A stretch of DNA of 40,013 bases, taken from the NCBI GenBank assembly GCA_023266095.1, contig JAHFRV010000028.1, positions 1-40,013 of the forward strand. The letters run 5' to 3'. The DNA is from Gammaproteobacteria bacterium (GTDB lineage: Bacteria > Pseudomonadota > Gammaproteobacteria > DRLM01). The notes beneath the pieces are model-generated. The model saw nothing but the letters and a program-made list of their open reading frames with translations. It was not told the DNA's origin and made no database searches. The stretch's first letter is position 1; each line of letters opens with the position of its first letter. Shown piece after piece: positions 27,292 through 36,394 of the stretch. A program made the position numbers and the translations under genes.

Positions 27292-30021
27292 ATGACCGCA
27301 CAACAGCCCAAGCCCCTCGTACTCGTTGACGGCTCATCCTACCTGTATCGCGCCTTTTATGCGCTGCCGCCCCTCACTAACAGCCGGGGCGAACCCACCG
27401 GCGCGGTCTACGGCGTGCTCAATATGTTGCGCAAGCTGCTGAGCGATTACGACCCGGATTACGTGGCCGTGGTGTTCGACGCCAAAGGCAAGACCTTCCG
27501 CGACGACCTGTTCGCACAGTATAAAGCACAGCGCCCGCCCATGCCTGATGATCTCAGAAGCCAGATCGAACCGCTGCACGCCGCGGTGCGCGCGAGCGGC
27601 CTGCCGTGTCTCGTGGTGGACGGCGTCGAGGCGGACGATGTGATCGGCACCCTGGCCCTGCGCGCCGGCTCGCAGGGCTTGTCGGTGGTGATCTCCACCG
27701 GCGATAAAGACATGGCGCAACTGGTGAACGAACAGGTCACCTGCATCAACACCATGTCCAACACCGTGCTCGACCGCGAAGGCGTGATCGCCAAATTCGG
27801 TGTCCCGCCCGAGCGTATCGTCGAGTATCTTGCCCTGATCGGCGACAGCTCCGACAACATCCCGGGCATCCCGCAGGTCGGCCCCAAGACCGCGGTGAAG
27901 TGGCTCACCCAGTACGGCAGTCTCGACGCCATCGTCGCCCACGCGGGCGACATCCCCGGTCGCGCCGGCGACAATCTCCGCGCCCATCTCGAACAGCTGC
28001 CGCTGGCCCGTCAATTAGCCACCATCCATTGCGATGTCGCGCTCGACGTCGGCCCCAGCGATCTGCGGCGGACCGCGCCCGATACCGCGGCCTTGAGTGA
28101 GCTATATCAACAACTGGAATTCAAGACCTGGCTGCGTCAATTGCAGGAAGACCAGACAGCGCAAGACGGCGACACCCCCCTTTCGGCGGCGCCCGCCATA
28201 CCTACCGCTAAAACCGCCGATTACGATACGGTACTCACCAACGAGGCGCTGGACGCCTGGCTAGTGAAGCTGCGCGCGGCCGAGTTCTTCGCGTTCGACA
28301 CCGAAACGACCAGCCTCGATTATATGCAGGCCGAGATCGTCGGCGTTTCCTTCGCGGTCACCCCCGGCGAGGCGGCCTATATTCCGCTCGCTCACGACTA
28401 TCCCGGCGCGCCAGAACAACTTCCGCGCGACTCGACCCTCGCCAAACTCAAACCGCTGCTGGAAGACCCGGCCCGCGCCAAGCTCGGCCACAATCTCAAA
28501 TACGACATGAGCGTGCTGGCCAATCACGGCATCTCCCTCAAGGGCATCCGCTATGACACCATGCTGGAGTCCTACGTCCACAACAGTACCGCCAGCCGCC
28601 ACGACATGGATTCGCTGGCCAAAAAATACCTCGACTATGAAACCATCGCTTTCGAGGACATCGCCGGCAAGGGCGCGAAGCAACTCACTTTCAACCAGAT
28701 CGCCCTTGAAGAGGCGGCGCCCTATGCCGCCGAAGATGCCGACATCACCCTACGCTTGCATCACCGATTATGGCCGGAGCTCGAAAAGACCCCGGCGGTA
28801 AAAGCGCTGTTCGAGCAAGTGGAGATGCCGCTGGTGCCGGTGCTGTCACGTATCGAACGTACCGGCGTGCTGGTGGACGTGGCCATGTTGCGCCGACAGA
28901 GCGGCGAACTCGCCACCCAAATGGCCGCTCTGGAAACACAAGCCCACGCCGTCGCCGGCCAACCTTTTAATCTCGGCTCACCGAAACAGATCCAGGAAAT
29001 CCTCTACGACAAATTACAATTGCCGGTGTCTTTCAAAACCCCGACCGGTCAAGCGTCCACCGGCGAAGAGGCGTTACAGGAATTAGCGGAACACCATCCG
29101 CTCGCCCAGCTCATCCTGGATTACCGGGGTTTGAGCAAACTCAAATCGACTTATACCGATCGGCTGCCGGAACAAATCAACCTGCGTACCGGCCGGGTCC
29201 ACACCTCGTATCATCAGGCCGTGGCGGCGACGGGCCGGCTTTCCTCCAGCGACCCCAATCTGCAGAACATCCCGATCCGCAGCGCCGAGGGTCGCCGTAT
29301 CCGCCAGGCCTTCATCGCCCCACCGGGCCATGTGATCATCGCCGCCGACTATTCGCAGATCGAGTTGCGCATCATGGCCCACCTCTCCGGCGACCAACGC
29401 TTACTGCACGCCTTCAGTACCGGCATCGACATCCACACCGCCACCGCCGGTGAGATCTTCGGCGTGCCGCCCGCCGAGGTCAGCGCCGACCAGCGCCGCA
29501 ACGCCAAAGCCATTAATTTCGGCCTGATCTACGGCATGTCGTCTTATGGGCTCGCCCGCCAGCTCGGCACCAGCCGCGAGTCCGCGCAAACCTACATTGA
29601 TCTCTACTTCGCCCGGTATCCCGGCGCCAAGGCCTTCATGGAACGCATGCGAGCCGACGTGCGAGCGCGCGGTTACGTCGAGACCGTGTTCGGCCGCCGC
29701 CTCTATTTACCCGATATCAACGCCCGCCAAGCCCAGCGCCGCCAATACGCCGAACGCGCGGCCATCAACGCCCCCATGCAGGGCACGGCCGCCGACATCA
29801 TCAAACGGGCGATGATCCGCGCCGACGCCTGGCTAGCGGAAAGCGGGGTCGCTGCTAAAATGATAATGCAGGTACATGATGAACTGGTCTTCGAAGTGGC
29901 TGAGGACGACGTTACCCAGGCCAGCACCGCCATACGCGATTGTATGATGGGGGCGGCCTCGTTGGCAGTGCCACTGGTGGTGGATCTCGGGGTGGGCCAG
30001 AATTGGGACGAGGCCCATTAA
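27292..30021 (+). CDS. polA: DNA polymerase I
   Basis: Repair and Okazaki-fragment-maturing polymerase, 909 residues with all three domains intact. The 5'-3' exonuclease (1-~290) has [30 protein letters not shown] and [11 protein letters not shown]. The proofreading domain has the Exo I motif FDTETTSLD (D336, E338), Exo [13 protein letters not shown] and Exo [15 protein letters not shown], so proofreading looks active. The polymerase has motif [17 protein letters not shown], motif [20 protein letters not shown] and motif [10 protein letters not shown] (H862 D863 E864). A TACAAT -10-like element at 27256-27261 lies 31 bases before the ATG, without a good -35. Confidence 0.98.
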   Translation: MTAQQPKPLVLVDGSSYLYRAFYALPPLTNSRGEPTGAVYGVLNMLRKLLSDYDPDYVAVVFDAKGKTFRDDLFAQYKAQRPPMPDDLRSQIEPLHAAVRASGLPCLVVDGVEADDVIGTLALRAGSQGLSVVISTGDKDMAQLVNEQVTCINTMSNTVLDREGVIAKFGVPPERIVEYLALIGDSSDNIPGIPQVGPKTAVKWLTQYGSLDAIVAHAGDIPGRAGDNLRAHLEQLPLARQLATIHCDVALDVGPSDLRRTAPDTAALSELYQQLEFKTWLRQLQEDQTAQDGDTPLSAAPAIPTAKTADYDTVLTNEALDAWLVKLRAAEFFAFDTETTSLDYMQAEIVGVSFAVTPGEAAYIPLAHDYPGAPEQLPRDSTLAKLKPLLEDPARAKLGHNLKYDMSVLANHGISLKGIRYDTMLESYVHNSTASRHDMDSLAKKYLDYETIAFEDIAGKGAKQLTFNQIALEEAAPYAAEDADITLRLHHRLWPELEKTPAVKALFEQVEMPLVPVLSRIERTGVLVDVAMLRRQSGELATQMAALETQAHAVAGQPFNLGSPKQIQEILYDKLQLPVSFKTPTGQASTGEEALQELAEHHPLAQLILDYRGLSKLKSTYTDRLPEQINLRTGRVHTSYHQAVAATGRLSSSDPNLQNIPIRSAEGRRIRQAFIAPPGHVIIAADYSQIELRIMAHLSGDQRLLHAFSTGIDIHTATAGEIFGVPPAEVSADQRRNAKAINFGLIYGMSSYGLARQLGTSRESAQTYIDLYFARYPGAKAFMERMRADVRARGYVETVFGRRLYLPDINARQAQRRQYAERAAINAPMQGTAADIIKRAMIRADAWLAESGVAAKMIMQVHDELVFEVAEDDVTQASTAIRDCMMGAASLAVPLVVDLGVGQNWDEAH

Positions 30022-30075
30022 GGCCCTAGATTCACTGACGATTTTTTTGTTTTAAAAAATTGGGTGGCTAGTAAT

Positions 30076-30249
30076 GAACTTTTTGCATAACCAAGTACTC
30101 TCAGTCTGTGAGTACGGTTTCTAGGTTTCTGGACCGTACTCTACCGCTCGCCTCCCTGAGCGGGAAACCCCTCTAACCTGGCTTCCCCAAGCCGGGTCTC
30201 TTAGGCCCCGGTCCCTCCTCCCTCTTCTTGACCGGGGCCTTTTTTTTTA
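30076..30249 (+). ncRNA. Candidate small RNA downstream of polA
   Basis: The polA-engB gap and the end of engB hold a run of strong stem-loops on the plus strand. These are GTACTC/GAGTAC (30095-30115), a competing perfect 9-bp stem GAGTACGGT/ACCGTACTC (30110-30141), CCGCTC/GAGCGG (30144-30163), ACCTGGCTT/AAGCCGGGT (30176-30197) and a terminator ending in nine T at 30248. TTGTTT (30047-30052) and TAGTAA (30069-30074), 16 bases apart, form a plausible weak promoter. Enterobacterial Spot 42 and Pseudomonas ErsA lie at this same place, between polA and engB and in polA's direction. I see no obvious sequence match to either, so homology is inferred from position. The 5' end is uncertain. Confidence 0.55.
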
Positions 30250-30892
30250 TTTCCAGCCAATGCGAAAATAAATCTCGCGCTTCTTCTTCGCCGCTGCGTT
30301 TCAATGCTGAAAACAATTGGACGCTGACCCGGCCCTCCACCCCATACTCCCGCAGGACCGTGGCGCGCACGCTATGCAAGGTCGCACTGGCGGCGCCCCG
30401 GCTCAGCTTATCGGCCTTGGTGAGCAGGATATGCACGGCGATGCCCCGTTCCACGCACCACGCCACCATATGTCTATCGTAATCGGTCAGCGGATGACGG
30501 CTGTCCATCACCACTATCAATCCGCGCAAGGACCGCCGTCCGCCGAGATAAGCCTCCATCAGGCGCTGCCAGGCCTCTTTCATGGGTGTCGGCACTTTCG
30601 CATAACCATAACCGGGCAAATCGACCAAACGGCGCTGCTCATCCACCCTGAAAAAATTGATTTCGCGGGTGCGGCCCGGTGTCTTGCTGATGCGCGCCAA
30701 ACCACGCAGACCGGCAATCACATTGAGGGCACTGGACTTGCCTGCGTTGGAGCGGCCCGCCAGCGCCACTTCCCAGCCCGCGTCGGCAGGAAACTGGGCG
30801 GGGCGCGCCGCCCCCAAAATGAAGGTGGTCAACCGGAAAGGCGATTCCCGGCGCGGCGCGGCGCGGCGAGACGCCGCTTTTTTATCGGTCAT
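30173..30892 (-). CDS. engB: Ribosome-biogenesis GTPase EngB (YihA/YsxC)
   Basis: TrmE-Era-EngA-EngB family GTPase needed for large-subunit assembly. G1 is AGRSNAGKSS (~45-54), G2 lies in SKTPGRTREINFF, G3 is DLPGYG (91-96), G4 is LTKADKL and G5 SALKRSG. It has 239 residues, longer than the usual ~200-210, owing to a basic tail (KKKAPVKKREEGPGPKRPG). That tail is encoded by the reverse of the plus-strand terminator: its Lys codons read the T tract and its Gly/Pro codons the stem. Two bases separate its ATG from the stop of the upstream cNMP-domain gene. Confidence 0.95.
   Translation of the reverse strand: MTDKKAASRRAAPRRESPFRLTTFILGAARPAQFPADAGWEVALAGRSNAGKSSALNVIAGLRGLARISKTPGRTREINFFRVDEQRRLVDLPGYGYAKVPTPMKEAWQRLMEAYLGGRRSLRGLIVVMDSRHPLTDYDRHMVAWCVERGIAVHILLTKADKLSRGAASATLHSVRATVLREYGVEGRVSVQLFSALKRSGEEEARDLFSHWLEIKKKAPVKKREEGPGPKRPGLGKPG
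30204..30249 (+). terminator. Strong Rho-independent terminator inside the 3' end of engB
   Basis: GGCCCCGGTC (30204-30213), 16-base loop, GACCGGGGCC (30230-30239), then TTTTTTTTT. The T tract follows on the plus strand, so it ends a rightward transcript (polA or the small RNA), not engB. It overlaps engB codons ~215-229. Confidence 0.88.
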
Positions 30893-30894
30893 GA

Positions 30895-31383
30895 TTATTT
30901 CTTACCGGCCCCGTAAATATAGCGGGCCAGGGTGGCCTCGTCCTCGCTCACCCGGCGCACCAGTCGATCGAGGCTAATGATCGCGTGTTCCAGAAGATTC
31001 ACCGCGATATAGGGATGTTCGACGCGCAGGCGCTTATACATGGGCCGCGACAATTTTAGTAATTGGGTGTCGTCGCTCAGCGAACGCATCCGCAGGGAGC
31101 GGGGATGGCGGTCGAAGAACGACATCTCACCCATGAGATCGCCCTCTTTCATACGCCCCACCTCGATCTCACGGCCGCCGTCATCATGCAACAGGGACGC
31201 CTCGCCCTTGATCACGAAAAACAAGGCTTCACCCACATCGCCGATGTCGGCGATCACCGCTCCGTTTTTATAAGAGGCCAGCTCCGTGTAGTCCAAGAGT
31301 GTCTCCACCTCTTTCACGGTGAGGGTTTCACACAAATATTGCTGGTTCAAAAATTGGGTGAGTTTGGCTCGTTTGTCTGCCAT
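30895..31383 (-). CDS. Cyclic-nucleotide-binding-domain protein without effector domain
   Basis: 162 residues. A short helical N-terminus is followed by one cNMP-binding barrel (VIADIGDVGEALFFVIKGEA, VGRMKEGDLMGEMSFFDRHP, RSLRMRSLSDDTQLLKLSRP). The phosphate-binding cassette keeps Gly-Glu and the following Arg (GEMSFFDRHPRS), so ligand binding is plausible. A C-terminal helix follows and there is no HTH, kinase or channel domain, so it is not a CRP-type regulator. It probably acts through a partner. Its stop is two bases from engB, implying co-expression. Confidence 0.82.
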   Translation of the reverse strand: MADKRAKLTQFLNQQYLCETLTVKEVETLLDYTELASYKNGAVIADIGDVGEALFFVIKGEASLLHDDGGREIEVGRMKEGDLMGEMSFFDRHPRSLRMRSLSDDTQLLKLSRPMYKRLRVEHPYIAVNLLEHAIISLDRLVRRVSEDEATLARYIYGAGKK

Positions 31384-31619
31384 GCGTCATGCTCCATTCT
31401 ATGTTTGACCCATCCCGTCGGAGCGGCGCGAGAGTATTGCGCTCCCCCCTCGACTTGCATAGGCTTAGGGGCCGGATTAAGGACGGCGAGCCGTCCAAGT
31501 GCGAGGCATTATCGAGCGTGCGCCGCGGATCGGCAAGTCGTTTGCTCTCTCGCCGAACCAAGCACATTGAAAACTGTCCACCACCCGACCTCTGGTTCAT
31601 GACAAAAACAGGTGATGAA

Positions 31620-32249
31620 ATGCTGAAACTCTCTTTGCGCTGGCTGTTACCCTTGTTGCTGATCCCCGCTCTGGCCCAGGCGGCCGAATTCCAGGAAGGC
31701 CGCAATTACACGCGCATCGTTCCCGCCCAGCCCACCGAGAGCAAAGGCAAGATCGAAGTGGTGGAACTGTTCTGGTACGGCTGCCCGCATTGCCATCGTT
31801 TCCAGCCTTACCTGGAACGCTGGGCAAAACAGTTGCCGGCCGATGTGGAATACCGCCGCATGCCCGCCACCCTGGCGGAACACTGGATCATCCATGCCCG
31901 CGCCTTCTACACCGCCGAAGCCTTGGGGGTGCTCGACAAAATCCACAAACCGCTGTTCGATGCCATCCACGCGCAAAAACGCCGGCTGGACACCGAAGAG
32001 CGCCTGATGGAATTCTTCGCCGAACAGGGCGTCAGCAATGACGACTTCAAAAAGACCTTCAATTCCTTCTCGGTGGAGACCAAGGTGCGGCGCGCCAAAG
32101 AAATGAGCCGCCGTTACATGACCGAGGCCACGCCATCGGTGGTAATCAATGGCAAATACATCCTCAACAGCGGCCAGGTCGAAGGCAACTTCAACACCAT
32201 GATCAAGGCCATGGACTTCCTCATCGACAAGGAACGCAAAGGTTTGTAA
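31620..32249 (+). CDS. dsbA: Thiol:disulfide interchange protein DsbA
   Basis: Periplasmic oxidase that introduces disulfides into exported proteins. The ATG at 31620 is chosen because AGGTGA precedes it and it gives a signal peptide (MLKLSLRWLLPLLLIPALAQA). The frame is open further upstream but without homology. The thioredoxin fold has active site FWYGCPHCHRFQPYLERW and cis-Pro loop EATPSVVINGKYI, with the helical insert between. 209 residues is the normal size. dsbA near polA and engB is a conserved gammaproteobacterial arrangement. T2SS substrates and some components in this genome probably depend on it. Confidence 0.95.
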   Translation: MLKLSLRWLLPLLLIPALAQAAEFQEGRNYTRIVPAQPTESKGKIEVVELFWYGCPHCHRFQPYLERWAKQLPADVEYRRMPATLAEHWIIHARAFYTAEALGVLDKIHKPLFDAIHAQKRRLDTEERLMEFFAEQGVSNDDFKKTFNSFSVETKVRRAKEMSRRYMTEATPSVVINGKYILNSGQVEGNFNTMIKAMDFLIDKERKGL

Positions 32250-32318
32250 CCGGCGGCGCGGGCCGGATCACCCTCTTTCGTGTAGGCTGAGTCGGCCAGA
32301 GTCACTGATAGAGTCACG

Positions 32319-33950
32319 ATGAAAACCGCCAAGCTGTTCATCAAATGCCTTGAAAACGAAGGCGTGGTATATATCTTCGGCATCCCCGGCGAGGAGAACC
32401 TCGCCTTGATGGATGCCTTGCTGGATTCGTCCATCCAATTCATCACTACTCGCCATGAGCAGGGCGCGGCCTTCATGGCCGACGTATACGGCCGCCTCAC
32501 CTCGCGGGCCGGGGTTTGCCTGTCGACCCTCGGGCCCGGCGCCACCAATCTGCTCACCGGCGTCGCCGATGCCAATATGGATCACGCACCGCTGGTGGCC
32601 ATCGCCGGTCAGGCCGACACCAGCCGCCTGCACAAAGAATCGCACCAAGTACTCGATCTGCAGAATATCTTCGCGCCAGTCACCAAATATTCATCCCGTC
32701 TGCTGACACCCAACACCGTGCCCGAGGTGGTGCGCAAGGCCTTCAAACTGGCGCAGACTGAAAAAAGCGGCGCCTGTTTCATCGAGTTTCCCGAAAATAT
32801 CGCCGACATGGAGATCGACGCCGAGCCCCTGCGCGCGCAGCAGCCCACCATGCCCGAGCCCGCCGCCGACCGGGTGGACGCCGCTGCCCGGCTCATCTCC
32901 GAGGCGCGTCATCCCATCATTCTCGCCGGCAACGGCGTGATCCGCGCCCAGGCTTGGCGGGAACTCGCCGACTTCGCCGCCGCGCTCAATATCCCGGTGG
33001 CCAACACCTTCATGGCCAAGGGCGTGGTGCCCTTCAAACACCCCACCGCCCTCGGCAGCGTCGGCTTGCAATCGCAGGATTACGTCAACAGCGGTTTCAA
33101 CCGCGCCGACGTGATCGTCTGCGTCGGTTACGACTTGGTGGAATACCACCCGCGTCTCTGGCACCCGACCCGCGACCGCAAGATCATCCACATCGACGCC
33201 AGCCCCGCCGAGGTCGATGCTCATTACACGGTCGAGGTCGGCGTGGTGGGCGACCTCCGCCACAGCCTGCGCCGCATCGCCGAACGCGCGACGCCACAGC
33301 AAGGCCACCCCCTGCGCCCGTTGCGCGAGGCGCTGATCGAGGATATGAATCAACACCGCGACGACGACGCCTTTCCGCTCAAACCGCAGAAGATCATCTG
33401 GGATTTGCGCACCGCCATGGATCTCGACGACATCGTGATCTGCGACGTCGGCGCCCACAAGATGTGGATGGCGCGGATGTTCCGTTGCGAGTATCCCAAC
33501 ACCTGCATCATCTCCAACGGCTTCGCCAGCATGGGTATCGCCGTGCCCGGCGCCGTCGGCGCGAAACTCGCCTTTCCCGAACGGCGAGTGGTGGCGGTGA
33601 CCGGCGACGCCGGCTTTCTGATGAATTCCCAGGAAATCGAGACCGCGGTGCGACTCAAGCTTCCCATGGTGGTGCTCATCTGGAACGACGGCGGTTACGG
33701 GCTGATCGAATGGAAGCAAATGACTACTTATGGCCGGCCGGCCTATGTACACTTCAATAATCCGGATTTCGTGAAATACGCCGAGTCTTTCGGCGCCAAG
33801 GGCTACCGGGTCAATCACGCGGCGGAGCTGATGCCCAGATTGCGACAAGCGCTGGCAGATGATGGGGTAAATATTATCGACTGCCCGGTCGATTATACGG
33901 AGAACCTGAAATTGACTGCCAAACTCGGCGAGGCGATCTTTCAATTATGA
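32319..33950 (+). CDS. Acetolactate synthase-like thiamine-pyrophosphate enzyme
   Basis: 543-residue TPP enzyme closest in look to catabolic acetolactate synthase (AlsS type): FGIPGEENLALMDALLDS, catalytic Glu in TRHEQGAAFMADVYGR (Glu47), LSTLGPGATNLLTGVADA and HKESHQVLDLQNIFAPVTKY. The Mg-TPP motif runs from TGDAGFLMNSQEIETA to IWNDGGYG. It would join two pyruvates to acetolactate, but related enzymes use other 2-oxo acids. There is no IlvN-like small subunit beside it, which fits a catabolic or stand-alone enzyme. Its stop overlaps the next gene by four bases. Confidence 0.85.
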   Translation: MKTAKLFIKCLENEGVVYIFGIPGEENLALMDALLDSSIQFITTRHEQGAAFMADVYGRLTSRAGVCLSTLGPGATNLLTGVADANMDHAPLVAIAGQADTSRLHKESHQVLDLQNIFAPVTKYSSRLLTPNTVPEVVRKAFKLAQTEKSGACFIEFPENIADMEIDAEPLRAQQPTMPEPAADRVDAAARLISEARHPIILAGNGVIRAQAWRELADFAAALNIPVANTFMAKGVVPFKHPTALGSVGLQSQDYVNSGFNRADVIVCVGYDLVEYHPRLWHPTRDRKIIHIDASPAEVDAHYTVEVGVVGDLRHSLRRIAERATPQQGHPLRPLREALIEDMNQHRDDDAFPLKPQKIIWDLRTAMDLDDIVICDVGAHKMWMARMFRCEYPNTCIISNGFASMGIAVPGAVGAKLAFPERRVVAVTGDAGFLMNSQEIETAVRLKLPMVVLIWNDGGYGLIEWKQMTTYGRPAYVHFNNPDFVKYAESFGAKGYRVNHAAELMPRLRQALADDGVNIIDCPVDYTENLKLTAKLGEAIFQL

Positions 33951-34774
33951 GCCCACCCCTCTCGGCCCTGCGTGAGGAAAACGCGCATCCCGGCAGCATC
34001 AGCGGCCACAGCAAGTCACGACTGCGGCTGCTCACTTACAATATTCAAACCGCGGTGGCCTCGACCCGGCCCCATCACTACTTCACCCGCAGCTGGAAAC
34101 ACGTGCTGCCCCACTATTCCAGTTTCGACAACCTGGACCGCATCGCCCGGCTGGCCTCGCATTACGACGTGGTGGCCATTCAGGAAGCGGACGCCGGCAG
34201 CCTGCGCAGCTACTTCATCAATCAAGTGGAATACCTGGCCCGGCGCGGCCACTTCCCGTTCTGGTGCCATCAGACCAACCGCGACCTCGGCAAATTCGCG
34301 CAACACAGCAACGGGCTGTTGAGCCGGATCCGTCCCAGCATGATCGAACAGCATAAACTGCCGGGCATCATCCCCGGTCGCGGCGCCATGGCCGTGCGCT
34401 TCGGCCACCACGACAACCCCATCATGCTGATCCTGGTCCATCTCGCCCTGGGACGACGCACCCGCGAACGGCAGCTGGATTTTCTGGGCGAGCTGGTCTG
34501 CGATTATGAGCACGCGGTAGTGATGGGCGATTTCAATTGCGCGCCGCAGAGCCGGGAAATGGACCGTTTATTGGCCGTCTCCAATCTCTGCGAACCCACC
34601 CAGATCCTCCACACCTTCCCCAGCTGGCGGCCGATCCGCAACATCGATCACATCCTCACCACGCCGTCGCTGAAGGTCACCAATCTGCAAGTGCTCAATC
34701 ACGCCATCTCCGATCACCTGCCCATCGCGGTGGAGATCGAAGTGCCGGACAACGTCGAGTTGCTGGCCAATTAA
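33947..34774 (+). CDS. Endonuclease/exonuclease/phosphatase (EEP) family protein
   Basis: 275 residues. EEP-fold motifs in order: RLLTYNIQTAV (Asn), VVAIQEADAG (metal Glu), ILVHLALGRRTRERQLDFL, VVMGDFNCAP (Asp/Asn), RNIDHILTT and ISDHLPIAVEIE (Asp-His). All catalytic residues are present, so a metal-dependent phosphodiesterase is expected. Substrate (DNA, RNA or lipid) is unclear. It starts ATGA over the acetolactate-synthase stop. EEP genes beside dsbA are also known in Pseudomonas. Confidence 0.87.
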   Translation: MSPPLSALREENAHPGSISGHSKSRLRLLTYNIQTAVASTRPHHYFTRSWKHVLPHYSSFDNLDRIARLASHYDVVAIQEADAGSLRSYFINQVEYLARRGHFPFWCHQTNRDLGKFAQHSNGLLSRIRPSMIEQHKLPGIIPGRGAMAVRFGHHDNPIMLILVHLALGRRTRERQLDFLGELVCDYEHAVVMGDFNCAPQSREMDRLLAVSNLCEPTQILHTFPSWRPIRNIDHILTTPSLKVTNLQVLNHAISDHLPIAVEIEVPDNVELLAN

Positions 34775-34775
34775 T

Positions 34776-34806
34776 GACGATGGGCGACGTTGCGACGCCC
34801 ATCGTC
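34776..34806. terminator. 11-bp hairpin between convergent genes
   Basis: GACGATGGGCG (34776-34786), loop ACGTTGCGA, CGCCCATCGTC (34796-34806). It directly follows the EEP stop and precedes the end of the minus-strand lipoprotein gene, where ATTATTTTTTAGG gives a T-rich stretch rightward. Likely bidirectional. Confidence 0.7.
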
Positions 34807-34815
34807 CACGGCGGA

Positions 34816-35961
34816 TTATTTTTTAGGGGTGCGGTCCGACACCATGTGCAGAAACGCCATGGGGGTGCCTTGCGGCGTGATGCCCACCCCGGTCAGCAGC
34901 ACGGCGCGTTCATGAATACGCTGCTCGACCACGAAGGCGTCCTGCTCACCGAGAATGCCGGCCGCCACCATCTCGGACAAGGTGCCATTGCTGGCCGCCA
35001 ACTCGTATTCATAATCCAGCTCGGGCGGATAGATCTGATACACATCCACCACGTTGACGATACGAATCTTCTCTAAACGCAGCTTTTCCGCGGCCACCAG
35101 CGCCTGTTGGGCAATATCGCGCCGCCACGCCTCTTTGCGCTGGTTATATCCAGTCAGGTTAAAGTCGCGCCCGAGCTTGATTCCGGAAAAAAACTGCTTC
35201 ACATCCTCCACCACCCCCGCAGTCACCGTGGCGGGCGGATGCAAAATCGTACGGCATCCCAGCACCACTTCGGCAGGAATGGCGATCCGCACAACCTTGC
35301 CGCCGACCGTCGCCTCCCCCGTGCCCGCCCACATCGACTTGCGAAAGGGTTTGCCGTCCACGTGCGGCCAGGTCAGCTCGGTGTCGGCGTGCAACGGATT
35401 GGGATAATCTTTATAGGCCTTGTGAAAGGCAAAGCAGGCCTCGCTTCCCCCCTTACTGGCCAGTTCGATCAAATACCCCATGGCGCGCTGACGCGCCTCG
35501 CCGAGATTCTTCACCACCTCCAAATGCCGTGCGGCGAGATTGTAGGCCGTACGTACCCGCCGCTGATCCGGGGCGGCTTGGGGCCGGGTGTAGTCTGGAA
35601 ATTCCAAGGCGGCGTTCACGCGTCCGAAAAAATCACCGTCCACGCCTATCCAAAAACGCAGAAAGTCCTCTTTGTTGAGGGTGTCTTGCAGATGACGCAA
35701 GGCGACCGAAGCGGCTTCGGCCCGTGCTTCGCCGGCGCCGCCGCGATGGGTGGCGGCGAAATAAACATTATCAGTGAAATAACGGATTTGCTCGGCCGGT
35801 GGCAGCCGCGCCAGTTGCTCCACGCTCATCGGCCCATAGAGCTGGATACCGGGAGTCAGTGCCGCCCCTTTTTTCTGTCCCACCATGGCGCATGCGCTCA
35901 ATAAACACAGCAGCAAAGCCAAGCCTGCCCATCGCCCGGCATGGGTCTTGTCATGAATCAT
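34816..35961 (-). CDS. Lipoprotein of unknown function
   Basis: 381 residues. The ATG at 35961 is chosen because AAGGAGGC sits 6-7 bases upstream. The lipobox is LLCLLSAC, so the mature protein is lipidated, followed by MVGQ, which does not carry the Asp+2 inner-membrane retention signal. The body is mostly helical (VALRHLQDTLNKEDFLRFWI, ARHLEVVKNLGEARQRAMGY) with some beta (ATVGGKVVRIAIPAEVVLG). I do not recognise a family. It is divergent from the 36395 hypothetical gene and stands alone. Confidence 0.8.
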   Translation of the reverse strand: MIHDKTHAGRWAGLALLLCLLSACAMVGQKKGAALTPGIQLYGPMSVEQLARLPPAEQIRYFTDNVYFAATHRGGAGEARAEAASVALRHLQDTLNKEDFLRFWIGVDGDFFGRVNAALEFPDYTRPQAAPDQRRVRTAYNLAARHLEVVKNLGEARQRAMGYLIELASKGGSEACFAFHKAYKDYPNPLHADTELTWPHVDGKPFRKSMWAGTGEATVGGKVVRIAIPAEVVLGCRTILHPPATVTAGVVEDVKQFFSGIKLGRDFNLTGYNQRKEAWRRDIAQQALVAAEKLRLEKIRIVNVVDVYQIYPPELDYEYELAASNGTLSEMVAAGILGEQDAFVVEQRIHERAVLLTGVGITPQGTPMAFLHMVSDRTPKK

Positions 35962-36394
35962 CAACACGCCTCCTTTTTGACCCGCGCGCGGCCGGATGGC
36001 TACGGGTGAGCCTATTGCCTTATCGGTTAGCTTGGCTACACGCTGAAGCACCACGTACCCAAGCGACACGACACGCTGGGGATATCATTGATTACGATCG
36101 CGGGCAGGGAATCCGTCCGTGCTTGCCCGAAAGACAAGCCGGTTTTGAACCATCGGCCCGGCCGGCGGTGCGCCCGCGGAGATTGTAAACTTGGCTTCAA
36201 GCTGGGGCCACGTGTCGCGGCCTATGAATACTACAATAAATATCCCCGGATGAGGGCAAGTCGGTGCAAACTGGCACGCTCGCCACGACTCCGCCGCGCC
36301 CTTCGGCGAAATCATGGACAGGTGCTGAGACCGCCCCGTTGACGGCCCCCGGCTGATCTGATAGGTAGATAGTCTGTAATGCGAGATGATTTCC
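35962..36394. other. Divergent intergenic region
   Basis: 433 bases between the lipoprotein gene and the next plus-strand gene. Apart from the plus-strand promoter-like pair at 36339-36367 I see nothing definite; the minus-strand open frame 36197-36802 looks like a shadow of GC-rich sequence. Confidence 0.4.
36339..36367 (+). promoter_or_regulatory. Sigma-70-like promoter
   Basis: TTGACG (36339-36344), 17-base spacer, TAGGTA (36362-36367). The -35 matches 5 of 6 consensus bases and spacing is ideal; the -10 is weaker. Transcription would start near 36374, about 20 bases before the ATG at 36395. Confidence 0.5.
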
